Source of the DNA: HGM13233 sp964478515
GTDB taxonomy: Bacteria > Bacillota > Clostridia > Oscillospirales > Ruminococcaceae
Direction: 5' to 3'
Length of the DNA: 42,846 nucleotides
Assembly: GCA_964478515.1 (NCBI GenBank)
Contig: CAYZIL010000020.1
Coordinates: 1-42,846, forward strand
Every line of letters begins with the position of its first letter. Position 1 is the first letter of the stretch. The notes below the pieces were generated by a model, which was not told the DNA's origin, ran no database searches, and saw only the letters and a list, made by a program, of their open reading frames with translations. Shown one piece after another: positions 1 through 6,722 of this stretch. A program made the position numbers and the translations under genes.

Positions 1-149
1 CCAAAGCAAGCGAGGCGTCGCGAGGGCGCTTGCAACCGAGCAGCCGCAGCGTGGCGACGGTTTTTTCGTAAAGAAGGAGCAAGGGAGCGCAGCGGATGGC
101 ATTTTTTCGCAAAAAAATGCCGGAGCAAAGCGGACTTTGCTCCGACGTG
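1..149. other. Non-coding GC-rich stretch at the scaffold edge
   Basis: No convincing reading frame is present. The stretch is rich in short inverted repeats, for example gcaagcg at about 6-12 against cgcttgc at about 27-33, plus the two hairpins at 98-121 and 121-144 next to the tRNA-Arg 3' end. Its texture (short GC-rich purine blocks between A/T runs) resembles the repeat at 387-693, but I could not align it as a further copy. Confidence 0.5.
98..144 (-). terminator. Tandem hairpin terminator of tRNA-Arg
   Basis: Read on the minus strand, the tRNA 3' end is followed within six bases by a 10-bp stem (121-130 with 135-144, loop of four). Then comes a T-rich run that is itself one arm of a second perfect 10-bp stem (98-107 with 112-121). 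A strong stem followed by about seven T is the form of an intrinsic terminator. Confidence 0.75.
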
Positions 150-226
<77 letters not shown>

Positions 227-243
227 AAAATGTGCTGCAAAAT

Positions 244-272
244 ATTATACAACATTTATTGTTGTTTGTCTG
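244..272 (-). promoter_or_regulatory. Promoter of tRNA-Arg
   Basis: On the minus strand there is a perfect -10 TATAAT (244-249) and a weak -35 CAGACA (267-272), separated by 17 bases. The -10 lies 17 bases upstream of the mature tRNA 5' end, which leaves room for a very short leader. Confidence 0.7.
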
Positions 273-348
273 CATTTTTTGCGAGATAAAATTATTTTTT
301 CCAAGTGCCCGGAAATAAGCCGGCAAACCTGAACTAAATATAAAAAAG

Positions 349-703
349 CCGCAAAAACAGTCAACAAAAAGCGGCGTCAGATACAGAGCTTGCGACAAAT
401 ATTTTCTTTGCGCCCGCAGGCGCACACCGCCGAAAGCCCAAAGCGCCGGCGACGGCTTGCGGCGGAAAAGGCGGAGCAGCGGCGTGAGCGCGAGACGCCG
501 CAAAAACTTGCAAAAAAAAGCGGCGTCACAAGCGATACAAAGCTTGCGACAAATATTTTCTTTGCGCCCGCAGGCGCACACCGCCGAAAGCCCAAAGCGC
601 CGGCGACGGCTTGCGGCGGAAAAGGCGGAGCAGCGGCGTGAGCGCGAGACGCCGCAAAACTTGCAAAAAAAAGCGGCGTCACAAGCGATACAAAGCTTGC
701 GAC
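349..703. repeat. Tandem repeat, two copies of a ~154-bp unit
   Basis: The block at 387-540 (154 bp) is repeated at 541-693 (153 bp, one A shorter in an A-run) with near identity. A partial unit precedes it (about 349-386) and the first ten bases recur at 694-703. Each unit contains GC-rich palindromic segments and ends in a hairpin followed on the minus strand by about eight T, the same element that terminates tRNA-Gly. Reading frames here are unlike any protein family I know and are probably spurious. The stretch 227-348 holds the tRNA-Arg promoter and nothing else I can recognise. Confidence 0.9.
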
Positions 704-707
704 GCCG
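665..707 (-). terminator. Intrinsic terminator of tRNA-Gly
   Basis: Directly at the 3' end of tRNA-Gly, the minus strand carries a 13-bp stem (695-707 with 674-686, one G-U pair and an 8-nt loop), followed by an eight-T run at 665-672. The loop-side half of this element is also present at the end of each upstream 154-bp repeat unit. Confidence 0.85.
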
Positions 708-781
708 TGGAGCGGGTGATGGGAATCGAACCCACGTATCCAGCTTGGAAGGCTGGTGTTCTACCATTGAACTACACCCGC
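708..781 (-). tRNA. tRNA-Gly (anticodon UCC)
   Basis: The reverse complement gives a 74-nt tRNA with acceptor arm GCGGGTG/CACCCGC, T loop GGTTCGATTCC and encoded CCA (708-710 on the plus strand). The anticodon stem CCAGC/GCTGG encloses CTTCCAA, so the anticodon is TCC, reading GGA and GGG. It has its own consensus promoter at 847-875 and terminator at 665-707. Confidence 0.95.
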
Positions 782-846
782 ATATTTTACCGCCGACACT
801 ACTAAGTTTGAAAGCGGCACTAAATGCGCCGAATGGGCGCTTTTGT

Positions 847-875
847 ATTATATCAACATAAAAAAGCGATGTCAA
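847..875 (-). promoter_or_regulatory. Consensus promoter of tRNA-Gly
   Basis: On the minus strand there is TTGACA (870-875), a 17-base spacer and TATAAT (847-852), a perfect sigma-A promoter. It lies about 65 bases upstream of the tRNA 5' end, so the primary transcript carries a leader that must be trimmed. Confidence 0.9.
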
Positions 876-898
876 TGCAGTTTTACACGCCGCCGAAA

Positions 899-1834
899 TC
901 AGCTGTGGGCATCGTCGTTTGGGAAAAGTCTTCGCGCATAGCGACAGCCGCCGTCCGGCAAAACTACGGCAATGCGCTGCGGCGGCGCTGAGCTGTCGCC
1001 GCAAAGCTGCAGCGCGGCAAACAGTGCCGCACCGGAAGATATGCCGCAAAATACTCCGTCGCTGGCAAAAACGCGCCGAGCCATTTCCAGCGCGTCGCCG
1101 GTAGCAACTGCCATTACGGTGTCGACAATATACGGGTTATAGTTTTCGGGAACGAAGTCCACACCTATTCCGTCTATACCGTGCGGCGCGGGATAACTGC
1201 CGCAGAGAACAGGGCTCTCTTTGGGTTCTACGGCAATGACGCGCAAGCCCGGCATCCAGCTGCTGAGAAATTCGGCAGTACCGCTGAGCGTGGCGCCGCT
1301 GCCGACGGCGCAAACAAGCACGTCTATGTCGGCGCCGAGCTGCTCTTTAAGCTCGGGGCCGAGTGAGCGGCGAAACCCTTCCGCAGCGGCGTCGTTGGAA
1401 AACTGCCGCAGAAAATAGCAGTCCTCACCTTTTTTCCACGCCTCGTCAGCGCGGGCAACAGCACCGGCAATGCCGCGTTTTCGCGGAGTCAATATCAGCT
1501 TTGCGCCCAGCGCGCGAATGAGCGCGGTGTTGTATTCACTTATGTTTTCCGGCGCGTACAGTACACAGCGGTAACCCAGCAGGCGGCACACATAAGCTAC
1601 CGAAACGCCCATGTTGCCGCCAACGGCCTCAATAACGGTGCTGCCGCGGTGCAGCAGCCCGCGGCGCTCGCCGTCGCAGATAAGCGCCAGGGCGGTGCGG
1701 TCGGTGACGCTGCCGGTGGGGTTGAACATCTCCAGCTTTGCGAACAGGCGCGAGGTGCTGCGCTGCTCGCCGGTAAGGCCGCCGAGTTCGACCAGCGGCG
1801 TGCGGCCGACTGCGTCGAGCATATTTTCCATCAT
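899..1834 (-). CDS. Cysteine synthase-fold protein lacking the PLP lysine (probable pseudoenzyme)
   Basis: This protein of about 311 residues aligns over its whole length with O-acetylserine sulfhydrylase (CysK, PLP fold-type II): an N-terminal GRTPLVEL, the NPTGSV segment, GSGATLSG for the PLP phosphate, and GISSGAA near the end. In active members the lysine that forms the Schiff base with PLP follows SV (NPxxSVKDR). Here it is Thr44 (codon at 1703-1705, ACC on the coding strand). The substrate loop, normally TSGNTG, reads VGGNMG. Both changes argue against normal sulfhydrylase activity, although most of the fold is kept intact, so a regulatory or binding role is possible (inference). I place the start at the ATG at 1834, preceded by GGTGAG; an ATG at 1858 in the same frame has no ribosome site. 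It stands alone, divergent from ylxM. Confidence 0.85.
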   Translation of the reverse strand: MMENMLDAVGRTPLVELGGLTGEQRSTSRLFAKLEMFNPTGSVTDRTALALICDGERRGLLHRGSTVIEAVGGNMGVSVAYVCRLLGYRCVLYAPENISEYNTALIRALGAKLILTPRKRGIAGAVARADEAWKKGEDCYFLRQFSNDAAAEGFRRSLGPELKEQLGADIDVLVCAVGSGATLSGTAEFLSSWMPGLRVIAVEPKESPVLCGSYPAPHGIDGIGVDFVPENYNPYIVDTVMAVATGDALEMARRVFASDGVFCGISSGAALFAALQLCGDSSAPPQRIAVVLPDGGCRYARRLFPNDDAHS

Positions 1835-1903
1835 TCTAGACTCACCGCCTCTCGCCATTTATGGTATATTTTTTTTACTCTTGTGTCAATGCGCGCGTCG
1901 ATA

Positions 1904-1932
1904 TTGACAAAGCAGATTCAATAGATTATAAT
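1904..1932 (+). promoter_or_regulatory. Consensus promoter of the ylxM-ffh operon
   Basis: TTGACA (1904-1909), 17 bases and TATAAT (1927-1932) form a perfect sigma-A promoter. The -10 box overlaps the ATG at 1931, so that ATG cannot be the start codon on this transcript. Confidence 0.85.
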
Positions 1933-1938
1933 GTCAAC

Positions 1939-1960
1939 TGTAAAGCTCGTTAGCTTTACA
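1939..1960 (+). promoter_or_regulatory. Perfect inverted repeat at the predicted transcription start
   Basis: TGTAAAGCT (1939-1947) and AGCTTTACA (1952-1960) are perfectly complementary around a 4-base centre. The repeat begins seven bases after the -10 box, where transcription should start. It could be a DNA operator or a 5'-terminal mRNA stem-loop that protects the transcript. Confidence 0.6.
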
Positions 1961-1969
1961 CAAAATGAT

Positions 1970-2350
1970 ATGGATGTGGTTCTTTTGGCAAAAGACCTGA
2001 AAATGTCGCTGCTTCTCGACTTTTATGCCGGAGTTCTCACCGAAAAACAGCGCCAAATGCTGCAACTTTATTACAACGAGGACCTCTCGCTGGGCGAAAT
2101 TGCCGAGGGCAGCGGTATAACCCGCCAGGGCGTGCGCGACACACTCAAGCGCGGCGAGGCGACAATGACAGAGCTGGAAAACTCGCTCGGCTTTGCGGAA
2201 TGGTACGCGCAGCTGCGCCGCCTTTGCGGCAGTATTCGCGAGTGTGTGCAGGACATTGAACTTCACAACCAGAACAGCGGTTACCAGGAATATTACCAAA
2301 AAAAGACCGCTGAAATCTACGGGCTTTTGAACGAGCTCGAAAACGATTGA
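1970..2350 (+). CDS. ylxM: YlxM family helix-turn-helix protein, SRP-associated
   Basis: YlxM proteins are small sigma-70 region 4-like helix-turn-helix proteins encoded immediately upstream of ffh in Firmicutes and linked to the signal recognition particle. The signature LLLDFYAGVLTEKQ, followed by a YYNEDLSLGEIAE segment and a GITRQGVRDTLKR recognition helix, fits the family. The C-terminal half is a charged helical extension. The frame is open from 1931, but that ATG sits inside the -10 box. The ATG at 1970 or a TTG at 1985 gives a protein of normal length (about 120-126 residues). Neither has a clear ribosome site, so the exact start is unsettled. The gene ends 15 bases before ffh and is surely co-transcribed with it. 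Confidence 0.88.
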   Translation: MDVVLLAKDLKMSLLLDFYAGVLTEKQRQMLQLYYNEDLSLGEIAEGSGITRQGVRDTLKRGEATMTELENSLGFAEWYAQLRRLCGSIRECVQDIELHNQNSGYQEYYQKKTAEIYGLLNELEND

Positions 2351-2365
2351 AACGGGGGCGCACAG

Positions 2366-3715
2366 TTGGCATTCGAGGGACTGTCGGAAAAACTCAACGG
2401 TGTCTTCCGAAAACTTAAGGGGCGCGGCAAGCTCAGCGAGCAGGACATAAAATCTGCCATGCGCGAGGTGCGTATGGCGCTGCTGGAAGCCGACGTCAAC
2501 TACAAAGTCGCGCGCGATTTTGCCGACGCTGTCTCGCAGCGCGCCGTCGGCGCCGAGGTAATGAAAAGCATCACCCCCGCGCAGATGGTAATAAAAATTG
2601 TCAACGACGAGCTCACCGCGCTTATGGGCGGCGAGCCGCAGCCGATAAAGCTCTCCACCAAAAACCGCAACATTTTTATGATGTGCGGCCTGCAGGGCTC
2701 CGGCAAAACCACCCACAGCGGCAAAATTGCGCTGATGTACAAAAAACAGGGCCACAGACCGCTGCTGGTTGCCTGCGACGTTTACCGTCCCGCGGCTATT
2801 GACCAGCTGAAGGTCGTCGGCGACAGCGCCGGTGTGCCGGTTTTTGAACAGGGGCAGGGTGACCCGGTCAAAATAGCCAAGGCGGCGCTAAAACACGCCG
2901 CAGACCACGGCAACGACATAGTAATTCTGGACACAGCCGGCCGCCTGCACGTTGACGAGCAGCTGATGGACGAGCTGAAAAAGATAAAGAAGGCCGTCCC
3001 GGTTACCGAAACGCTGTTGGTAGTCGACGCCATGACCGGCCAGGATGCCGTCAACGTTGCCGCCGCTTTTGACAGCGACGTGGGCATAGACGGCGTAGTT
3101 ATCACCAAGCTCGACGGCGACACCCGCGGCGGCGCGGCGCTGTCGGTTCGCGCGGTCACCGGCAAGCCGATTAAGCTCGCCGGCGTCGGCGAAAAACTGG
3201 GTGATCTCGAAGTATTCTACCCCGACCGCATGGCCTCGCGCATACTCGGCATGGGCGATGTGCTCACCTTCGTCGAAAAAGCTCAGGGCGAAATAGACGA
3301 AGAGAAGGCGCTGGAGGCGGCCAAAAAGCTGCGCGACAACACCTTTGACATGAACGACCTGCTCGAGCAGCTGCGGCAACTGGTAAAAATGGGCGGCATG
3401 AAACAGATAATGTCTATGCTGCCAGCCAATGCCCGCATAAAAGATATTCCCGAAGACGACAAGTCTTTCAGCCGCATTGAGGCAATAATTCTTTCAATGA
3501 CGCAAAAAGAGCGCGAAAAACCGGCAATAATCGACCCCAAGCGCAAACGGCGCATCGCCGCCGGCAGCGGCACTAAAGTCGAGGACGTCAACCGCCTTTT
3601 GCGCCAGTTTGAACAGATGAGCAAACTGTTAAAGCAGTATGGGCGCCCCCAAAAGGGCAAGCGGCGCCGCGGCGGCATTCCCGGAATGCCCAATATGCCC
3701 GGAATGCCCTTTTAA
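2366..3715 (+). CDS. ffh: Signal recognition particle protein Ffh (SRP54)
   Basis: This is the GTPase subunit of the signal recognition particle, which binds 4.5S RNA and the signal peptides of nascent membrane proteins and docks on FtsY. The 449-residue protein has the usual order: N-terminal helical bundle (about 1-90), G domain with the P-loop GLQGSGKTT (108-116), DTAGR and TKLDGD motifs, then a methionine-rich M domain (about 300-430) with GGMKQIMSMLP. The tail GIPGMPNMPGMPF is typical of Firmicutes. The start is a TTG after a GGGGGCG ribosome site. The gene sits between ylxM and rpsP. Confidence 0.98.
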   Translation: MAFEGLSEKLNGVFRKLKGRGKLSEQDIKSAMREVRMALLEADVNYKVARDFADAVSQRAVGAEVMKSITPAQMVIKIVNDELTALMGGEPQPIKLSTKNRNIFMMCGLQGSGKTTHSGKIALMYKKQGHRPLLVACDVYRPAAIDQLKVVGDSAGVPVFEQGQGDPVKIAKAALKHAADHGNDIVILDTAGRLHVDEQLMDELKKIKKAVPVTETLLVVDAMTGQDAVNVAAAFDSDVGIDGVVITKLDGDTRGGAALSVRAVTGKPIKLAGVGEKLGDLEVFYPDRMASRILGMGDVLTFVEKAQGEIDEEKALEAAKKLRDNTFDMNDLLEQLRQLVKMGGMKQIMSMLPANARIKDIPEDDKSFSRIEAIILSMTQKEREKPAIIDPKRKRRIAAGSGTKVEDVNRLLRQFEQMSKLLKQYGRPQKGKRRRGGIPGMPNMPGMPF

Positions 3716-3775
3716 CCAGCGTGTTATTTGGCACGACCAAAATTTATTATAGATTTATTCGGAGGAAACAGGTAA

Positions 3776-4018
3776 ATGTCAGTAAAGATCAGACTGCGCC
3801 GCATGGGCGCAAAGAAGCAGCCCTACTATCGCGTAGTGGTGGCGGACAGCCGCTTTCCGCGCGACGGACGTTTTATTGAGGAAATAGGCGTCTACGACCC
3901 GACCAAAGAGCCGGTAGTTTTCAAAGTCGACGCCGAAAAAGCGAAACAGTGGCTGGCCTCCGGCGCGCAGCCGACCGACACCGTAAAATCGCTGCTCAAG
4001 AAACAGAACATTATCTGA
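3776..4018 (+). CDS. rpsP: 30S ribosomal protein S16
   Basis: An 80-residue protein matching S16 from end to end, opening with VKIRLRRMGAKKQPYYRVVVAD and keeping the GRFIEEIGVYDP block. S16 is an early-binding protein of the small subunit that stabilises the 5' domain of 16S rRNA. Start ATG at 3776, preceded by a GGAGG site. The 60-base gap after ffh contains a TTGGCA/TAGATT pair at 3728-3755 that might act as a weak internal promoter. It is followed by khpA, rimM and trmD in the conserved Firmicutes order. Confidence 0.98.
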   Translation: MSVKIRLRRMGAKKQPYYRVVVADSRFPRDGRFIEEIGVYDPTKEPVVFKVDAEKAKQWLASGAQPTDTVKSLLKKQNII

Positions 4019-4034
4019 GCGAACGGAGAATAAT

Positions 4035-4271
4035 ATGCTTAAGGAACTGTTACAGGCAATCGCCGTCGGACTTGTCGAGGACAAACAGGCCGTCGCCGTG
4101 ACGGTCGACGAGCCCAACGAGGAAGGCGTCACGGTCTACCACCTGAGCGTTGCCGAAAGCGACATGGGCCGCGTCATTGGCAAACAGGGGCGCATAGCCA
4201 AAGCTATTCGCACCGTAATGCGCAGCGCGTCCGCTCGCAGCGGCGAGCGTATCTCAGTAGAAATAGACTAA
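4035..4271 (+). CDS. khpA: KH-domain RNA-binding protein KhpA (YlqC)
   Basis: A 78-residue single KH domain (type II) with the GxxG loop as GKQG in VIGKQGRIAKAIRTVM. KhpA proteins bind RNA, often as a dimer with KhpB/EloR, and influence cell elongation and small-RNA biology in Firmicutes. The gene lies in its conserved place between rpsP and rimM, 16 bases after rpsP with a GGAG site. Length is normal and nothing is unusual in the protein. The region just downstream holds a hairpin (see 4284-4315). Confidence 0.95.
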   Translation: MLKELLQAIAVGLVEDKQAVAVTVDEPNEEGVTVYHLSVAESDMGRVIGKQGRIAKAIRTVMRSASARSGERISVEID

Positions 4272-4283
4272 TATAACAGGGAA

Positions 4284-4315
4284 AAGGAATGTCCGGATTC
4301 GGGCATTCCTTATTT
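4284..4315 (+). promoter_or_regulatory. Hairpin between the SD-like site and the ATG of rimM
   Basis: A 12-bp stem (4284-4295 with 4300-4311, one G-U pair, loop GATT) is followed by TTATTT, a weak terminator-like tail. The only SD-like sequence for rimM, AGGG at 4278-4281, lies just upstream of the stem. The ATG at 4321 is nine bases after it. Folding would bring the site to about 11 bases from the ATG. It may act as a partial terminator, a folded ribosome site or both. Confidence 0.6.
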
Positions 4316-4320
4316 AACAA

Positions 4321-4830
4321 ATGGAACGTTTTTTGGAGATAGGCAAAATAGTAACCGTGCACGGTATAGCGGGTGAGCTCAAGGTATATCCCTGGTGCGA
4401 CTCGCCGCAGGTAATGGAGAAAATAAAGACGCTCTATTTTGACGGCGGCAAAACGCCGGTTAAGGCGCGCTGCCGGGCGCACGGAAAAATGGTGCTGTGC
4501 AAGCTTGAAGGCGTCGACACGCCTGAGGCGGCGCGGCGCTATATTGAGCGCGTGCTTTGGGCCGACCGCGGCGATATTAAGCTGGAAGAAGGACAATATT
4601 TTATTGCCGATTTGATTGGCCTGCGGGCGATAGACGCCGACAGCGGGAAACCGCTGGGAGAACTTGTCGACGTGCTGCCGTCTGCGGCCGCGCCGCTGTA
4701 CAGCATCCGCACGCCGGCAGGAGAGGACAGACTGGTGCCGGCAGTAAAACAATTTGTCGGCGCGGTCGACCTGAGCGCGGGCACGATAGAGATAAAACCG
4801 ATAAAGGGGCTGCTGAGCGATGAGGATTGA
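4321..4830 (+). CDS. rimM: Ribosome maturation factor RimM
   Basis: RimM binds S19 and assists maturation of the 16S rRNA 3' domain. The 169-residue protein starts with the family signature FLEIGKIVTVHGIAGELKV, has the N-terminal beta-barrel (about 1-85) and then the PRC-barrel domain (about 95-165) with YFIADLIGL and the DRLVPAV region. The start is fixed by the family signature, but no ribosome site lies in the ten bases before it; a hairpin lies there instead. The last 11 bases overlap trmD, pointing to translational coupling. Confidence 0.96.
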   Translation: MERFLEIGKIVTVHGIAGELKVYPWCDSPQVMEKIKTLYFDGGKTPVKARCRAHGKMVLCKLEGVDTPEAARRYIERVLWADRGDIKLEEGQYFIADLIGLRAIDADSGKPLGELVDVLPSAAAPLYSIRTPAGEDRLVPAVKQFVGAVDLSAGTIEIKPIKGLLSDED

Positions 4831-5542
4831 CATCATGACGCTGTTTCCCGAGTTGTGTGACACCGTCATGGGCGCGAGCATAATCGGCCGCGCCGTCGCC
4901 TCGGGCGCTATAGAATACCACAGCCACAACATTCGCGACTACACGCTGAACCGCCAAAAGCAGACTGACGACGCGCCCTACGGCGGCCGGCAGGGCATGG
5001 TGATGTACGCCCAGCCTATCTACGACTGTTTCGGCGCGGTCTGTGCCGACGTCGGCCGCCGGCCGAGACTGATATATATGTCACCCGCCGGCAAGACGCT
5101 GACGCAGAAAAGAGTCTGGCAGTTGTCGCAGTACCCCAATCTGACTATTTTGTGCGGCCATTACGAGGGCGTTGACGAGCGGGTAATTGAGGAGATAGTC
5201 GACGAGCAGATATCTATCGGCGACTATGTCGTTACCGGCGGCGAACTGCCGGCGCTGTTGCTGGCCGACGCTGTGGCGCGTATGTGTGACGGCGTGCTGG
5301 CGCAAAAGGAGGGCTACGAGCAGGAAAGCCATTTCGACGGATTGCTCGAATTCCCGCAGTTTACCCGACCTGAGGAATGGCGAGGCCGCCGCGTGCCGCC
5401 GGTGCTGCTGTCGGGACACCACGCCAATATAGAAAAGTGGAAGTCGGACCAGTCGCTGCACCGCACCCGCGAGCGGCGGCCGGATATGTACGAGGCATAT
5501 TTGCGCGAACACCCGCGCAGTGGAAAGAATAAAAAGAAATGA
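4820..5542 (+). CDS. trmD: tRNA (guanine-37-N1)-methyltransferase TrmD
   Basis: TrmD methylates G37 of tRNAs next to the anticodon with S-adenosylmethionine, which prevents frameshifting. It is a SPOUT (knotted) enzyme. The 240-residue protein has the N-terminal RIDIMTLFPEL, the DDAPYGGRQGMVM loop, GHYEGVDERV and SIGDYVVTGGELPAL, the cofactor knot motifs. The glycine-rich loop reads YGGRQGM, a variant of the common YGGGAGM. It overlaps rimM by 11 bases and the following gene by four (ATGA). rplS, which normally follows, is absent here. Confidence 0.97.
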   Translation: MRIDIMTLFPELCDTVMGASIIGRAVASGAIEYHSHNIRDYTLNRQKQTDDAPYGGRQGMVMYAQPIYDCFGAVCADVGRRPRLIYMSPAGKTLTQKRVWQLSQYPNLTILCGHYEGVDERVIEEIVDEQISIGDYVVTGGELPALLLADAVARMCDGVLAQKEGYEQESHFDGLLEFPQFTRPEEWRGRRVPPVLLSGHHANIEKWKSDQSLHRTRERRPDMYEAYLREHPRSGKNKKK

Positions 5543-6246
5543 TAGGAACTCTAATCAACGCGCTCGGTGTAGTCGTCGGCGGCCTGGTTGGCCTGCTGCT
5601 TAAAAAGATATTGCCGTTGCGTCTCAAAGAACCGCTCATGCGGGTAATGGGCGTCGGCACCTTCGCGATAGGGCTTTTCGGCATGGCGGGCGTTATGCTC
5701 AGCGTCGAGAACGGCAAAATAGCCAGCAGCGGCGAACTGTTGTTGTTGGTCAGTCTGGTAATTGGCTGCGTAGCAGGCGAACTGCTGAAAATTGACGACG
5801 GTCTCAACCGTGCGGCTGCGGCGGTGGAAAAGCTTATCGGCAAGCCGGGCTTCAGCGCCGGTTTTGTGCCGGCGACGCTTATTTTCTGCATCGGCGCCAT
5901 GACAATAATGGGGCCGATAAACGAAATGCTCACCGGCGACATTCAGCTGCTGCTTATTAAGTCGCTGCTCGACTTTATCACCTCGGTGCTGCTGGCGGCG
6001 ACAGTGGGATACGGCGTTGTATTTGCCGCCGTGCCGGTGCTGGTGGTACAAGGCGGTTTTGCGCTGTGCGCAACGTTGCTCGCCGCGGTACCGCAGACGG
6101 TGCTCGACCCGGTTTTTGCGGTCGGTTACGCGCTGGTCATGTGCATAGGCATTAACTTTATTTTCGGCGACCGAATCAAAACCGCCAACGTTCTGCCGGC
6201 GCTGCTGGTGCCCATTCTGTACAATTTGCTGCTAATGTTGAAATAA
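5539..6246 (+). CDS. DUF554 family membrane protein (YdfK-like)
   Basis: This 235-residue, very hydrophobic protein has about six or seven predicted membrane segments and the DUF554 pattern: an opening GTLINALGVVVGGLVGLLLKK, a central CIGAMTIMGPI and a repeated pseudo-symmetric second half ending INFIFGDRIKTANVLPALLVP. Members are predicted transporters of unknown substrate. The start codon overlaps the trmD stop (ATGA at 5539-5542), so it is in the same operon. Association with trmD is not universal. Function cannot be told from sequence. Confidence 0.88.
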   Translation: MIGTLINALGVVVGGLVGLLLKKILPLRLKEPLMRVMGVGTFAIGLFGMAGVMLSVENGKIASSGELLLLVSLVIGCVAGELLKIDDGLNRAAAAVEKLIGKPGFSAGFVPATLIFCIGAMTIMGPINEMLTGDIQLLLIKSLLDFITSVLLAATVGYGVVFAAVPVLVVQGGFALCATLLAAVPQTVLDPVFAVGYALVMCIGINFIFGDRIKTANVLPALLVPILYNLLLMLK

Positions 6247-6332
6247 TATTGTAATAGTGCACAAATTACGGCGCTCTTTTGGTGTAATTCCATGGGAAAA
6301 ACAGAAAAACTTAGGCTGTTTGCCGTATAATA

Positions 6333-6361
6333 TTGACCGACCGAAAGAAATACTATAAAAT
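6333..6361 (+). promoter_or_regulatory. Promoter of the HPr gene
   Basis: TTGACC (6333-6338), a 17-base spacer and TAAAAT (6356-6361), one mismatch from consensus in each box. It lies about 43 bases before the HPr start, which has an AGAGG ribosome site. Confidence 0.75.
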
Positions 6362-6403
6362 GATAGCAGAATAATCGATAAGTGTGAAAAGAGGTACTGT
6401 TTT

Positions 6404-6667
6404 ATGTACGTCAAGGACGTTACTGTCGTAAATAAAGTAGGTCTGCACGCGCGTCCGGCGACCTTTTTCATCCAGAAAGCCAACGAATACAAATCCACAA
6501 TCTGGGTGGAAAAAGAGGAACGCCGCGTCAATGCCAAGAGCCTGCTGGGCGTGTTGTCGCTCGGTATAGTCGGCGGCACCCCTATACGCATAATCGCCGA
6601 CGGCGCTGACGAGCAGGAAGCTGTCGAGGGTCTTGTAAATCTCATCCTCTCCGGTTTCAGCGAGTAA
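6404..6667 (+). CDS. ptsH: HPr phosphocarrier protein
   Basis: An 87-residue HPr. His15 in VGLHARPATFF receives phosphate from enzyme I and passes it to the sugar-specific EIIA domains. Ser46 in NAKSLLGVLSLGI is the site phosphorylated by HPr kinase in Firmicutes for carbon catabolite control. Both are present, so it is HPr rather than Crh, which lacks the histidine. The gene is monocistronic here, with its own promoter and a strong terminator at 6681-6711, and is separate from any ptsI. Confidence 0.95.
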   Translation: MYVKDVTVVNKVGLHARPATFFIQKANEYKSTIWVEKEERRVNAKSLLGVLSLGIVGGTPIRIIADGADEQEAVEGLVNLILSGFSE

Positions 6668-6680
6668 TCAGTAAGGACAG

Positions 6681-6711
6681 GGCGTTGCCGCCGCGGCGGC
6701 AGCGCCTTTTT
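6681..6711 (+). terminator. Terminator after HPr, just before uvrC
   Basis: A GC-rich stem of about 11 bp (6681-6691 with 6696-6706, one T-G pair) is followed by TTTTT at 6707-6711. The next ATG (uvrC) is only 11 bases beyond the T-run. Part of the transcription may read through, because no other promoter for uvrC is visible. Confidence 0.8.
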
Positions 6712-6722
6712 GTTTGCTAACA

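Noticed and set aside
899..1834. Treating the CysK-like gene as a pseudogene
   Set aside because: The frame is intact over full length with conserved structural motifs and a proper ribosome site; only active-site residues are changed.
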